From Dugong dugon (lineage: Eukaryota; Chordata; Mammalia; Sirenia; Dugongidae): DNA of 64,000 bases. The stretch is from assembly GCA_030035585.1 (NCBI GenBank), contig CM057482.1, positions 44,249,501 to 44,313,500 of the forward strand, read 5' to 3'. The notes beneath the pieces were generated by a model that saw nothing but the letters and a program-made list of their open reading frames with translations, was not told the DNA's origin and did no database searches. Positions 53,782 to 64,000 of the stretch are shown here, one piece after another (the first letter of the stretch is position 1; the number at the start of each line of letters is the position of its first letter). The position numbers were made by a program, and so were the translations under genes.

Positions 53782-54292
53782 GTATGTGTGTCTGTGTGTG
53801 TGTGTGTGTGTGTGAATGGGTGGGTGGGTGAACTTAGTGACTTGCTTACAAAGAGAACAGTGTGAAAAGGAGAGGGGGCATCCCTTTATTCTGGAGAAAT
53901 CCGGCAAATACTACCTTAACCAGGTGGTCAAGATTACCATCATCAGTGGTAAGTCATATGATAATATGTACCCTTGAAATGATGTGATGAGAATATTTTA
54001 CTTCTGTGATCTTCCTCCCCCAGATTCTCAACTCTAACCATGAGAAAACATAAGACAAACCCAAATTTAAGGACATTCTGCAAAATATCTGACCAGTACT
54101 CTTCAAAATTGTCAAAGTGCATCTGAGAAGCTATCAGAGTCCAGAGAAGGTTAAGGACACACGACAACTAAATGTAATGTGGCAACCTGAGTGGAATTCC
54201 TGGAACAGGAAATGCACATTGGGCAGAAATTGATGGAATTTAAATGAAGTATGGAGTTTAGTTAATAGTACTATATCAGCATTAGTTCATTA
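53415..54292 (+). mobile_element. Old L1M 3'UTR, left part
   Basis: The sequence follows an old L1 3'UTR: AACAATTTGAGCAACAAAAT, AGTCCATATTGATATAAATA, ACTTAGTGACTTGCTTACAA, AACCAGGTGGTCAAGATTAC, TGATGTGATGAGAA, TGACCAGTACTCTTCAAAAT, ACTAAATGTAATGTGGCAAC and AGTATGGAGTTTAGTTAATA. It stops at 54292 where a SINE is inserted; the missing end of the 3'UTR is found 7.8 kb away at 62142-62280. Confidence 0.8.
53691..53831 (+). mobile_element. Truncated SINE/RTE tail with a (TG)n expansion
   Basis: GTCACCATGAGTCGTGATCA is the end of an AfroSINE or RTE tail; it is followed by T-rich sequence and a TG/CG microsatellite at about 53741-53813, including a GCGCGCGCG core. The host L1M 3'UTR is interrupted between TTGAATGTGGG and GAACTTAGTGAC, so this is a small insertion whose tail has become the microsatellite. 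Confidence 0.6.
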
Positions 54293-54499
54293 GGAGCCCT
54301 GGTGCCACAGTGGTTAAGCACTCAACTGCTAACCAAAAGGTCAGTGGCTCGAAGCCTCCAGACACACTGCAGGAGAAATATGTTGTAGCCTGCTTCCATA
54401 AAGATATACAGCCTTAGAAATCCTATGGGGCAGTTCTATCTGTCCTATAGGGTCTCTATGAGTCAGAGTCGAATCAACAGCAACGGGTTTGTTTGTTTC
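54293..54499 (+). mobile_element. AfroSINE, long subfamily, itself split by L1
   Basis: Sense copy GGAGCCCTGGTGCCACAGTG, TTCCATAAAGATATACAGCC, GAGTCGAATCAACAGCAACG. The end of its T-rich tail is at 62113-62129, beyond the L1. Its target duplication is ATTAGTTCATTA (54281-54292) and ATTAGTTTACTA (62130-62141). Confidence 0.88.
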
Positions 54500-54511
54500 T
54501 TTCTTTTTTTT

Positions 54512-55507
54512 ATTGTGTTTTAAGTGAAAGCTTACAATTCAAGTTAGTTTCTCATACAAAAATTTATACACACGTTACGTGACCCTAGTTACTCTCTGTA
54601 TAATGTGACAGCACACTCCTCCTTTCCACCCCAGATTTCCCTTGTGCATTCAACCAGCTCCTGTCCCTTTCTGCCTTCTCATCTTGCCTCTGGACAGGAG
54701 CTGCCTGTTTAGTCTCAAATATTTAATGAGCTAAGAAGCACATTCTTCACAAGTATCATTTTATATCTTATACTCCAATCTAATCTTTGTCTGAAAAGTT
54801 GGCCTCGGGAATGGTTTTAGTTTTGGGCTAGCAGAGTCCAGGGGCCAGTCTTCCAGGGTCCCTACAGTCTCAGTCAGACCATCAAGGCTGGTCTTTTCAC
54901 TAGAATTTGAGTTCTCCACCCCACTTTTCTCCTGCTCCATCAGGGACTCTCTGTTGTGTTCCCTGTCAGGGTGGCCTTTGGTGGTAGCTAGGCACCATCT
55001 AGTTCTTCTGGTCACAGGCTGATGGGATCTCTAGTTTACGTGGCCCTTTCTGTCTCTTGGGCAAATATTTTCCTTGTGTCTTTGGTGTTCTTCATTCTTC
55101 TTTGGTCCAGGTGGGTTGGGACCAATTGATGCCTCTTAGATAGCTGCTCGCTAGCTTTTAAGACTCTAGATGTCTCTCAGCAAAATGGGATGCAGAATAT
55201 TTTCTTAATAAACTTTGTTATGCAAATTGACCTAGATGTCCCATGAAACCATGGTCCCCAGACCCCCACCCCTGCTACTCTGTCCCTCAGAGTGTTTGGT
55301 TGTATTCAGGAAACTTCTTAGCTTTTTGTTTAATCCAGTTGTGCTGACTTCTCCTGCAGTGTGTGTTGTTCTTCCCTTCACCTAAGATAATTCTTGTCTA
55401 CTATCTAGTTAGTGAATACTCCTTTCCTTCCCTTCCCACTCTTGAAACCATCAAAGAATATTTTCTTCTGTGTTTAAACCATTTCTTGAGTTCTTGTAAT
55501 AGTGGTC
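54512..55507 (-). other. L1 3'UTR
   Basis: About 1 kb between the ORF2 stop and the poly-A. It lacks the GTTGTTAACCA terminal module of the other L1 3'UTRs in this window, ending instead with AACTAACTTGAATTGTAAGC on the minus strand, so this L1 belongs to a different subfamily from those at 2219, 8901 and 17871. Confidence 0.75.
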
Positions 55508-58500
55508 TCATACAATATTTGTCCTTTTGTGACTAATTTCCCTGAGCATAATGCCTTCTAAATTCATCCATGTTATGAGATGTTTGACACATTCATCATC
55601 ATTCTTTATCGTTGCGTAGTACTCCATTGTGTGGATATACCATAATTTGTTTATCCATTCATTTATTGATGGGCACCTAGGTTGTTTCCATCTTTTTGCT
55701 ATCGTGAACAACACTGCAATGAACATGGGTGTGCATCTATCCAACTGTGTGACAGCTCTTATTTCTCTAGGAAATATGCCAAGGATTGGGATTGCTTGAT
55801 CATATGGTACTTCTATTTCTAGCTTTTTAAGGAAGCACCAAATTGATTTCCAAAGTGGTTTTACCATTTTACATTCCCACCCAACAGTGTATAAGCCTTC
55901 CAGTCTCTCCAAAACCTCTCCAACATTTATTATTTTCTGTTTTTTGGATTAATGCTAGCCTTGTTGGGGTGGGATGGTATTATAGTTTTGATTTGCATTT
56001 CACTAATGGTTAATGATTGTGAGCATTTCCTCATGTATCTGGTAGCGGCCTGAATGTCTTCTTTGGTGAAGTGCCTGTTCATATTCTTTGCCCATTTTTT
56101 AATAGGGTTGTCTTTTTGTTGTTGAGGTTTTGCAGTATCTTGTAGATTTTAGAGACTAGATGCTGATCGGATTTGTTGTAGCCAAAATTTTTTCCCAGTC
56201 TGTAGGTTGTATTTTTACTCTTTAGGTGAAGTCTTTTGATGAACATAACTGTTTGATTTTTAGGAGCTCACAGTTATCTAGTTTCTCTTCTGGTGTTTGT
56301 GCATTGTTAGTGATGTTTCATATTCTGTTTATGCCATGTATTAGGGCTCCTAGCATTGACCCTATTTTTTCTTCCATGGTCTCTATCATTTTAGATTTTA
56401 TATTTAGGTCTTTGATCCATTTTGATTTAGTTTTTGTGCGTGGTGTGTGGCACGGGTCTTGTTTCAATTTTTTGCAGATGGATATCCAGTTATGCCAGCA
56501 CCATTTGGTGAAGAGACTGTCTTTCCCCAGTTAATGGACTTTAGGCATTTGTCAAATATCAGCTGCTCATAGGTGGATGAATCTACAATTGGGTTCCCAA
56601 GTCTGTTCCATTGGTCTATGTACCTGTGGTTGTACCAGCACCAGGCCATTTTAACTACCATGGTGGTATAATAGGTTCTAAAATTACGTAGTATGGGGCC
56701 TCCCACTTTGTTCTTGAGTAATGCTTTACTTATCTGGGGCCTCTTCTCGTTCCATATGAAGCTGGTGATTTGTTTCTCCATCTCAATTAAAAATGGCATT
56801 TGAGTTTGAATCAGGATTGCATTGTATCTGTCGATCACTTTGGGTAGAAAAGACGTTTTCACAATGTTGAGTCTCCCTATCCATGAGCAAGGTATGTTTT
56901 TCCACTTACGAAGGTCTCTTTTGGTTTCTTGCAGTAGTATCTTATAGTTTTCTTTGTATAGGTCTTGTCCATCTCTGGTTAGATTTATTCCTAAGTATTT
57001 GATCTTGAGGGCTATTGTAAATGGTATTGATTTGGTGATTTCCTCTTCTAAGTTCTCTTTGTTGATGTAGAGGAATCCAACTGATTTTTGTATGTTTATC
57101 TTGTATCCTGATACTTTGCTGAAATCTTCTATTAGTTCCAGTATTTTTCTTGCAGATTCTTTGAGGTTTTCTGCGCATAAGATCATATCATCTGCAAATA
57201 GCGATACTTTTACTTCTTCCCTACCAATTTGTATGCCCTTTATTTCTTTTTTTAGCCTAATTGCTCTGGCTAGAACCTCCAGCACAATGTTGAATAATAG
57301 TGGTGATAAAGGGCATCCTTGTTTGGTTCCCCTTCTCAAGGGCAATGCCTTCAAACTCTCTCCATTTAGGATGATGTTGCCTGTTGGCTTTGTATAAATG
57401 CTCTTTATTATGTTGAGGAATTTCCCTTCTTCTATTTTACTGAGAGTTTTTATCATGAATGGGTGTTGGATCTTGTCAAATGCCTTTTATGCATCAATTG
57501 ATAAGATCATGTAGTTCTTGTCTTTTGTTTTATTTATGGGATGGATTACATTGACTGTTTTGCTAATGTTGAACTATCCCTACATACCTGGTAAGAATCC
57601 CAGTTTGTCATGGTGAATTATTTTTTTGATATGTTGTTGAATTCTATGGCTAGAATTTTGTTGAGGATTTGTGAGTCTATATTCATGAGGGATATTGGTC
57701 TGTAATTTCCTTTTCTGTGACATCTTTACCTGGTTTAGTATCAGGATTATGCTGGCTTCATAGAATAAGTTTAGGAGTATTCCATCCTTTTCTATGCTCT
57801 GAAATACCTTTAGTAGTAGTGGTGTTAACTGTTCTCTGAAAGTTTGAAGGAATTCTCCAGTGAAGCAGTCCAGGCCAGGGCTTTTTTTTGTTGTTGTTGG
57901 AAGTTTTTTTGATTACCTTTCAATCTCTTCTTCTGTTATAGGCTTATTTAGTTGTTCTACCTCTGTTTGTGTTAGTTTAGGTAGGTAATATGTTTCTAGA
58001 AATTTGTCCATTTCCTCTAGGTTTTCAAATTTGTCAGAGTACAATTTGTCATAGTATTCTTTTAATTTCAGTTGAGTCTGTTGTGATATCGTCTATCTCA
58101 TTTCTTATTTGGGTTATTTGCTTCCTCTCCTGTTTTTCTATTGTCAGTTTGGCCAATGGTTTATTGATTTTGTTGATCTTTTCGAAGGACCAGCTTTTGG
58201 TCTTGCTAACTCAATTGTTTTTCTATTCTCTATTTCATTTAATTCTGCTCTAATTCTTATTATTTGCTTTCTTCTGGTGCCTGAGGGCTTCCTTCGCTGC
58301 TTTTTTTTTATTTGTTGGAGTTGTAGGGTTAATGTTTTGATTTTGGCCCTTTCTTCTTTTTGGATGTGTGCATTTATTGCTTTAAATTGACCTCTGAGCA
58401 CTGCTTTTGCTGTGTCCCGAAGGTTCTGGTAGGATGTGTTTTCAACCTCATTTGATTCTGTGAATTTCTTTATTCCATCCTTAATTTCTTACATAACCCA

Positions 58501-59275
58501 GTTGTTTTTGAGCAAGGTATTGTTCAGTTTCCATGTTTCTGACTTTTTTTCCTTGCTTTTTCTATTATTGATTTCCACTTTTATGGCATTATGGTCAGAA
58601 AAGATGCTTTGTAATATTTCAGTGCTTTGGATTTTGTTAAGTCTTGCTTAATGGTCTAATATATGGTCTATTCTGGAGAATGCTCCATGTGCATCAGAAA
58701 GGAAAGTATACTTGGCTGCTGTTGGGTGGAATGTTCTGTATATGTCTATGAGATCAAGTTGGTTGACTGCGGCATTTAGATCTTCCTTGGCTTTAGTGAG
58801 CTTCTTTCTGGATATTCTGTCCTTCACCAAAGGTGGTGTGTTGAAGTCTCCTACTATTATTGTGGAGCAGTGTATTTCTCTTTTCAATACTTTTAGAGTT
58901 TGTTTTATGTATTTTGGAGCCGTGTCATGAGTGCATAAATATTTGTTATGGTTATGTCCCCCTGGTGTATTGACTCTTTAATCATTATATAGTGTCCTTC
59001 CTTATCCTTTGTGGTGGATTTTACTTTAAAGTCCATTTTGTCAGAGATTAATAGTACCACTCTTGCTCTTTTTTAGTGTTCTTTGCTTGATATATTTTTT
59101 TCCATCCTTTGAGTTTTAGTTTGTTTGTGTCTTTAAGTCTAAGATATGTCTCTTGTAGGTAGCATATAGACGGATGGTGTTTTGTATCCATTCTGCCACT
59201 CTGTCTCTTTATTGATACATTTAGTCCATTTACATTTAGCATAATTATTGATAGGTATGAGTTCAACGCCATCAT
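55508..59275 (-). pseudogene. L1 ORF2 pseudogene (endonuclease-RT)
   Basis: About 1,256 codons long including breaks, close to the family's usual ~1,275. In order: N-terminal endonuclease (LNVNGLNVSIKRQ and YLQETYLRLKD near 59275-59048; IIVGDFNTPP and FSRIDHILDH at 58887-58648), a basic linker (58401-58144), the reverse transcriptase with [17 protein letters not shown] and [10 protein letters not shown] (FADD at about 57188-57199) in the intact 330-codon frame 57456-56464, and the C-terminal region with [14 protein letters not shown] (55912-55508). The frame is broken by stops and frameshifts between these pieces, so no active enzyme is made. Confidence 0.93.
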
Positions 59276-59720
59276 TTTGATGTCTTTTTTGGCATTGTTG
59301 ACAGTTTCTTTGTTCCACTTAATTTTCTATGCTAAGTAATTTTTCTTTAGTATATTCTTTTCATCTTTTTCACTGTTGTTGATTTTGTATTTGCTGAGTC
59401 TTTATGTTTTTCTTGTTTTTTATTTTGATGTGTAGAATTGTTAGTTTCCTTTGTGGTTACCTTAATATTTACCCCTATTTTTTTAAGTTTAAACCACTCT
59501 TTTAATTTTTATACTGCCTTGACTTCCTCTCCATATAAAAGATCTATGACTACATTTATTTATCCCTCTTTTTTGGTTTAATGTTGTCATCTTATACATA
59601 TTGACGTCTCTGTTTCCCTATTTTCAGTATTTTAGCTTTGATTTATTTTTGTGACTTCCTTATCTGGGTTGATATCTAGTTGCTCCATCCTGTGTTCTAG
59701 TCTTGGCTTGTTATCCTATG

Positions 59721-60687
59721 TTATTGATTTTCTAACTGGAGGTCTCCCTTTAGTATTTCTTGTAATTTTGGTTTGTTTTTTGCAAATTCCCTAAACTTCT
59801 GTTTATCTGGAAATGCCCTAATTTTGCCATCAAAGTTGAGAGACAGTTTTGCTGGATATATAATTCTTGGCTGGCAATTGTTTTCCTTAAAGGCTTTATA
59901 TATGTCATCCCATTGCTTTCTTCCCTGCATGGTTTCTGCTGAGTATTCTGAGCTTAGTCTTATTGACACTCCTTTGTAGATGACTTTTCATTTATCTCTA
60001 GCCACTCTTAAAATTCTCTCTTTATCTTTGGTTTTGGCAAGTTTGATTATAATATGTCTTGGTGACATTCTTTTGGGATCTACCTTATATGGGGTTCGAT
60101 GGGCATTTGGATAGAAATCTTCTCATCTTTCAAGATATCAAGGAAGTTTTCTGCCAAAAAATCTTCAATAATTCTCTCTGTATTTTCTGTTATCTCCCCC
60201 ATTATGGTACTCCAATCACTTGTAGTTTATTCCTCTTGATAGAGTCCCACATAATTCTTAGGGTTTCTTCATTTTTTTAAATCGTTTTATCTGATTCTTC
60301 CTCAAATTAGTTGATGTGAAGTTCTTTATCTTCTATTTCACTAATTCTGACTTCTACTGCCTCAATTCTGCTCCTATGACTTTCTATTGTGCTGTCTAAT
60401 TCTGAAACTTTATTGTTAATCTTCTAGATTTCTTTTTACTGTCTCTCTACAGATTCTTGCAGCCTGTTAAATTTGTCTTTATGGTCTTCTATGACCTTCT
60501 TAAGTTCTCCTAGTGCTTTGTCTGAGAGTCCCTTAGCTTGTTCTGCATTTTGCATGATCTCCTTCCTGATATCTTAAAGATTTCTGCATATTACTCTTTT
60601 GTATTCTACCTCTGGTAATTCCAAGGAGTTCTCTTTCTCTGGAAAATTTCTTGATTCTTTATTTTTGGAGTTTGCTGAATCCATCAT
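59721..60687 (-). pseudogene. L1 ORF1 pseudogene (RNA-binding chaperone)
   Basis: ATG at 60687-60685 opens ORF1 (MMDSANSKNKES). The N-terminal and coiled-coil part has several stops. The C-terminal domain is intact in the piece 59969-59721, with KQWDDIYKAFKENNCQPRII and FPDKQKFREFAKNKP, the conserved CTD signature. Total length of about 322 codons matches family ORF1 (~340). L1 ORF1p is a trimeric RNA-binding protein needed in cis for retrotransposition; this copy cannot make it. Confidence 0.85.
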
Positions 60688-62112
60688 GGTCTGCCTCCTT
60701 ATATGATTTGATATTGACTGTTGTCTCCGAGCCGTCAATAAGTTATTATATTAATTTATTTTATGTTTACTTACAGTATCCTAGCTTCCTGTTTGTTTTG
60801 TTTTGATATGCCCAAATAAGCTGCTAGTGTGAGCTAGTTTGATTATTGGAGCCTTTAAAGCTCTAAAATCCTGTCACCAGGTGGTTAAATCTGTTACTAG
60901 GTATGTGAGCCCAGGAGTCCATTTACTTTTCTTGTATGGATTCAGCTCAGGTGTCCAGGTAGTTGGTCACCAACTGTGTGGTGCAGGCTCTCACCTACAG
61001 CCCTAGACAGGCAGGGGTGATTGGTGTAGGCACAGGTATCTGGCTGCAGTAGGGGGTAGTGTTCTGACAAAGGCAGGGGCCTGACAACTGCCCCTGAGTG
61101 TCTGGGAGGAAAGTGTGTCCCTGTTCCCTAGAGCGCATAGGTGGGGGTTTTGCAGCCAGACTATGGGCACCCAATGCTGTTGACTGTAAGGACTGGGAAG
61201 CACCATTTATTCTTGGACCCCAGTCATGGGTGGCTAGGTGGCATGGGTGGAGCCACCAGTCCTCTGGCCCCTGGTGTGGGTAGGTGAGGACCCTGCTTAA
61301 TGGACAGAGCAGTGTCAAATGTCACGAACTTGCCACTTCACCATATAGCTGATAAAGTTGGATTCGGACTTCAGGTATATACCCTGTTGTACGTGCTAAT
61401 GAGGGCCTACTCTTTTGAAACAGGCCCACACAGGTCAATGCAGGAATTAAAGGCATTCTAAGTCTGTGGACCCATTATGTCTGTGCCTAGGCAAAGGATC
61501 TGTGCCTACCCTGAGTTCCCGGCTTAGGTGAGCTGGTAGATTATTTTTTCCTGTTTGTTAATCTTTTCCTTCTCCAAGGCCAAGAGAATGGCTCAGGGTG
61601 CATGAAGGGTCCTACTTCCAGGCCAGGGGACTAGACAGTCACTGAAGCTGGCCTGGGACCTAGTGCAGAGTGGGGAAGAAGCAGGTAAATGGGAGAGAGA
61701 TTTTTCCCAAAAGGGGTGTTTTATGATCTGCATGGTAGGTCAGATGCATGTACTTATCTTTTGTTGATTGAGCACCACTTTTCACTGGTTCTGGCAGCCT
61801 GAGTAGACTCTCTGCCACTGGATCTGTCCCAATATGGACAATGCCTCCCAAGCACCACTGTTTGCCTCAAGGTGCACACCAGCTGACCCGGACTGAAGGG
61901 TGCTGGTTCCTACTATGCCAGGTCTGGCAACTCCTCGCTGCTTCTGAACCATATCTCCCTCCCCCTCTGCTCAGTCCAAATCTTGAACTTTGCCTTTGAT
62001 GTTCAGGGCTTCTAGATTGTCATATATAAGCAATTCACTTGTTTTTTTGGGTCTTTGTTGTAACAAGGACCACTGGATGCATCTGACTACTCCATCACCT
62101 TGGCCCCACCCC
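60688..62112 (-). promoter_or_regulatory. L1 5'UTR / internal promoter region
   Basis: GC-richer than the rest of the element, about 1.4 kb, from the 5' end at 62112 to the ORF1 ATG. L1 5'UTRs hold an internal RNA polymerase II promoter; that role is inferred here from position and composition. Frames on either strand within it (for example 60995-61318) are not genes. Confidence 0.7.
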
Positions 62113-62141
62113 TCTGTTTCGGTTTTTTTATTAGTTTACTA

Positions 62142-62280
62142 GTTTTTACAAACATACATAGTCATGTAAAATGTTAAAGATAAAAGAAACTGAGCGCAGA
62201 GTATAAGGGAACTCACTGTACTGTCTGTATCTTTTCTGTAAATTGTAAAAATTCTAAAATAAAATTTTATTTTAAATACA
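62142..62280 (+). mobile_element. Old L1M 3'UTR, right part
   Basis: Completes the 3'UTR interrupted at 54292: GGGAACTCACTGTACTGTCT, TTTTCTGTAAATTG, then TTCTAAAATAAAATTTTATT, containing the AATAAA end signal. Confidence 0.75.
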
Positions 62281-62339
62281 TGATGTAAAGCCATTGAATT
62301 TGTTTCAAACAGTGGGGAAACAATCTATAAGCTTAAAAG

Positions 62340-62640
62340 TGAAACATGTGGATAGGAGTGAAGACTGACTGGAGAAGAGGAGAAAGGACAATGAGTCCTT
62401 ATATCCACTTATGAGTCTATTTCATCCGAATAGACAGAGGATGATGGTTGCTGCAGTTTTGATGGTGGTAGTGGGAATGGAGGTAAGTGAACAGATTAAA
62501 GACATATTTTGAATGAAGAAGCAAAAAAAGTTATTGATAAATGGGTTATAAGGAAGAAGAGAAAGAAAGGAGTTAAGTATGACCAGCAAATTTTTAGCTT
62601 TCGGTATAGAGATGAAAAAGACCTGGGTAAGGCAAAATAT
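62340..62640 (-). mobile_element. L2-like remnant
   Basis: Antisense L2-type words: GATGATGGTTGCTGCAGTTT, GATGGTGGTAGTGGGAATGG, AAAGACATATTTTGAATGAA and AAAGAAAGGAGTTAAGTATGA. Similar texture to the block at 24235-26570. Confidence 0.45.
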
Positions 62641-62649
62641 TTGAAGAAA

Positions 62650-63775
62650 TAATGGCTAGAACATTTCAAAAATTGATGAAAACTATAAAACCACAGATGC
62701 AAGAAGTTCAATAAACCAAGCACAAGAAACTTGATGAAAACTACACTAAGACACATCATAATCAAATTTCTCAAAACCAGGTATAAAGACAACATCTTAA
62801 ACACAGCCAGAGAAAAAAGAAAAGTTACATTCACGGGAACAAATATAAGAATAACAGCAAATTGTTCATCAGGAACAATGCTAGCAAGGTAACAGTAGAA
62901 CAACATACTTAAAATATTAACTCTTTAAAGTCAACTTAGAATTTTTACAGAGCAAAAATAACTTGCAAAAATGAATGCAAAATAAACATTTTCATACATA
63001 CAGAAGCTGAACGAATTCATCACCATCATACCTACATTACAAGAAATCTTGAAGTACTTCAGGCAAAAGGAAAATCCTACCAGCTGAAAGTACAAATCTA
63101 CACAGAGGAAAGAAGAATACCAGGAATTTACATGGATAAAAGTGTATGAAATTTTTTAAATTATTTATATTTCTTAAAAGGCAATTAAGTATTTAAATAA
63201 TAATAATAATTTAGTATACATTTCATAACACATTTAAAGGAAAACATATAACAGCATTAGCATAAAGTCAGTGTGGGAAAAATAAAAGTAGCTTATTGTA
63301 AGGTTTTATACCATACATAAAATGGTATATAATCTCTTGAAGATGGACTGTAATAAGTTAAAGAGGTATACTGTAAACCATAAAACCACCACTAAATAAC
63401 AAAACAAGAAGTTATAGTCAATAGGCCAACCAGTGAGTGGAATCATGAAAATGGAATCAAGAAATATATCCAATCAATCCAAAAGAAGGGAGAAAAGGAG
63501 AAAATGAGAAACAAAGAACAGATTAGTCAAGCAGAAAACACATAGGAAGCTTGTAGATTTAAGCCTCATTATAACAATAATCACATGAACCGTGCATCAC
63601 CTAAACATCCCAAATAAATGGCAGAGAATGTCAAACTGGGTAAAAAAGCAAGAACAGAATTCTTGCCTACTACAGGAAATGCACTTAAAATATAAAGAAC
63701 AAATTGAATATATGTAAAAGGATGATAAAAGATATATCATGTTAACACTAAATGAAAGAAAGCTGGGAGAGTGGA
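62650..63775 (+). mobile_element. Old L1 fragment: ORF1 end to ORF2 start
   Basis: The segment follows an old L1 from ORF1 CTD-coding sequence (AATCAAATTTCTCAAAACCA, GCCAGAGAAAAAAGAAAAGT, ACAGAAGCTGAACGAATTCA) through the spacer to the start of ORF2 (CATTATAACAATAATCACAT, AAGCAAGAACAGAATTCTTG, TACAGGAAATGCACTTAAAA). No frame survives; a 136-codon minus-strand frame (62496-62906) is an antisense shadow. Confidence 0.7.
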
Positions 63776-63789
63776 GTACTTACTGTTCA

Positions 63790-64000
63790 TTGCTATTCAC
63801 TTCTGGAATAGTGGAGTAAGATCCTCTAAAATATGCTCCTTTGTGAAAGCAACAAGAACATTGGCAAACATTGTCAACATCAACTTTTTTTTCTACAACT
63901 CCGGAAATTAACAAAGACTTGCAGGAATCAGAAGAGGATGTATTTAAGAAAAATAGCTTAATCTCAGTAAACTTAATCTCAGTAACAACAGTGAGTTTTG
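63790..64000 (+). mobile_element. Probable L1 5'UTR fragment at window end
   Basis: GCAACAAGAACATTGGCAAA, TTGTCAACATCAACTTTTTT, CTCCGGAAATTAACAAAGAC resemble the 5'UTR of an old L1. It continues past the window edge, so its extent is unknown. Confidence 0.4.

Larger units (their letters stand above)
54500..62112 (-). mobile_element. Near-full-length L1 retrotransposon (7.6 kb)
   Basis: On the minus strand the element starts at 62112 with GGGGTGGGGCCAAGGTGATG, the usual style of an L1 5' end, and contains in order a ~1.4-kb 5'UTR, ORF1, a ~450-bp spacer, ORF2, a ~1-kb 3'UTR and a poly-A tail (poly-T at 54500-54511). A short target duplication TTTGTTTC (54492-54499) / TCTGTTTC (62113-62120) fits insertion into the T-rich tail of an AfroSINE. 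Both ORFs carry stops and frameshifts, so it is dead, but no large segment is missing. Confidence 0.9.

Noticed and set aside
57990..58390. Plus-strand frames with apparent transmembrane segments
   Set aside because: Antisense shadow of the L1 ORF2 linker on the minus strand.
62496..62906. 136-codon hydrophobic minus-strand frame resembling a membrane protein
   Set aside because: Antisense of A-rich L1 ORF1 and adjacent LINE sequence; hydrophobic runs are the expected product of poly-purine sense DNA.
1..64000. CRISPR array, operon, bacterial or phage genes
   Set aside because: All regularly recurring sequences are SINE, RTE or L1 copies or microsatellites; the base composition and repeat content are mammalian.

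Overview
This window is nuclear DNA from a placental mammal, and the repeats point to Afrotheria, most likely an elephant or close relative (Proboscidea/Paenungulata). The markers are about twenty AfroSINE copies, with a tRNA-like head and a tail ending near GAGTCGGAATCGACTCGACGG; many fragments of an RTE1/BovB-type LINE ending in CACCTAACAACAACAAC; and L1s carrying the long 3'UTR that I associate with elephant L1s. Ancient mammalian repeats (MIR, L2, old L1M, MaLR/MLT1-type LTRs, Tigger) form the background. I see no intact protein-coding gene and no functional RNA gene. The sequence is AT-rich and reads as intergenic or deep-intronic. Family names are from memory of consensus sequences; no repeat-masking search was run.

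Layout. 1-13 kb: unique DNA broken up by AfroSINEs, two L1 3'-end insertions that share an unusual duplicated tail, a Tc1/mariner MITE, a Tigger transposase remnant and a head-to-head RTE pair. 13-32 kb: sparse SINEs; a 2.3-kb L1 nested in an RTE derivative (17.7-20.4 kb); the first copy of a small palindromic DNA transposon (22.1 kb); a long degraded L2-like block (24-27 kb) split by an MLT1-type LTR; and an RTE reverse-transcriptase pseudogene (28.3-29.1 kb). 32.7-40.2 kb: about 7.5 kb with no recognisable interspersed repeat, with homeodomain-type sites and one splice-flanked candidate exon. This is the best candidate for conserved regulatory DNA. 40-53 kb: mixed repeats, including a tRNA-Gly/RTE chimeric element with target-site duplications (43.1 kb) and a second copy of the DNA transposon, inserted cleanly in an RTE copy (50.9 kb). 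53.4-62.3 kb: a triple nest of an old L1M 3'UTR, split by an AfroSINE, whose tail is split by a near-full-length L1 (7.6 kb, minus strand). 62.3-64 kb: L2 remnant and older L1 sequence running off the edge.

There is no pathway or operon here. The readable biology is the history of successive transposon insertions, several of which are dated by nesting and target-site duplications (TSDs), around one repeat-free island. The most novel candidates are the tRNA-Gly/RTE chimera, the ATAT-flanked palindromic DNA transposon, the L1 lineage with a duplicated 3' module, and the repeat-free island.
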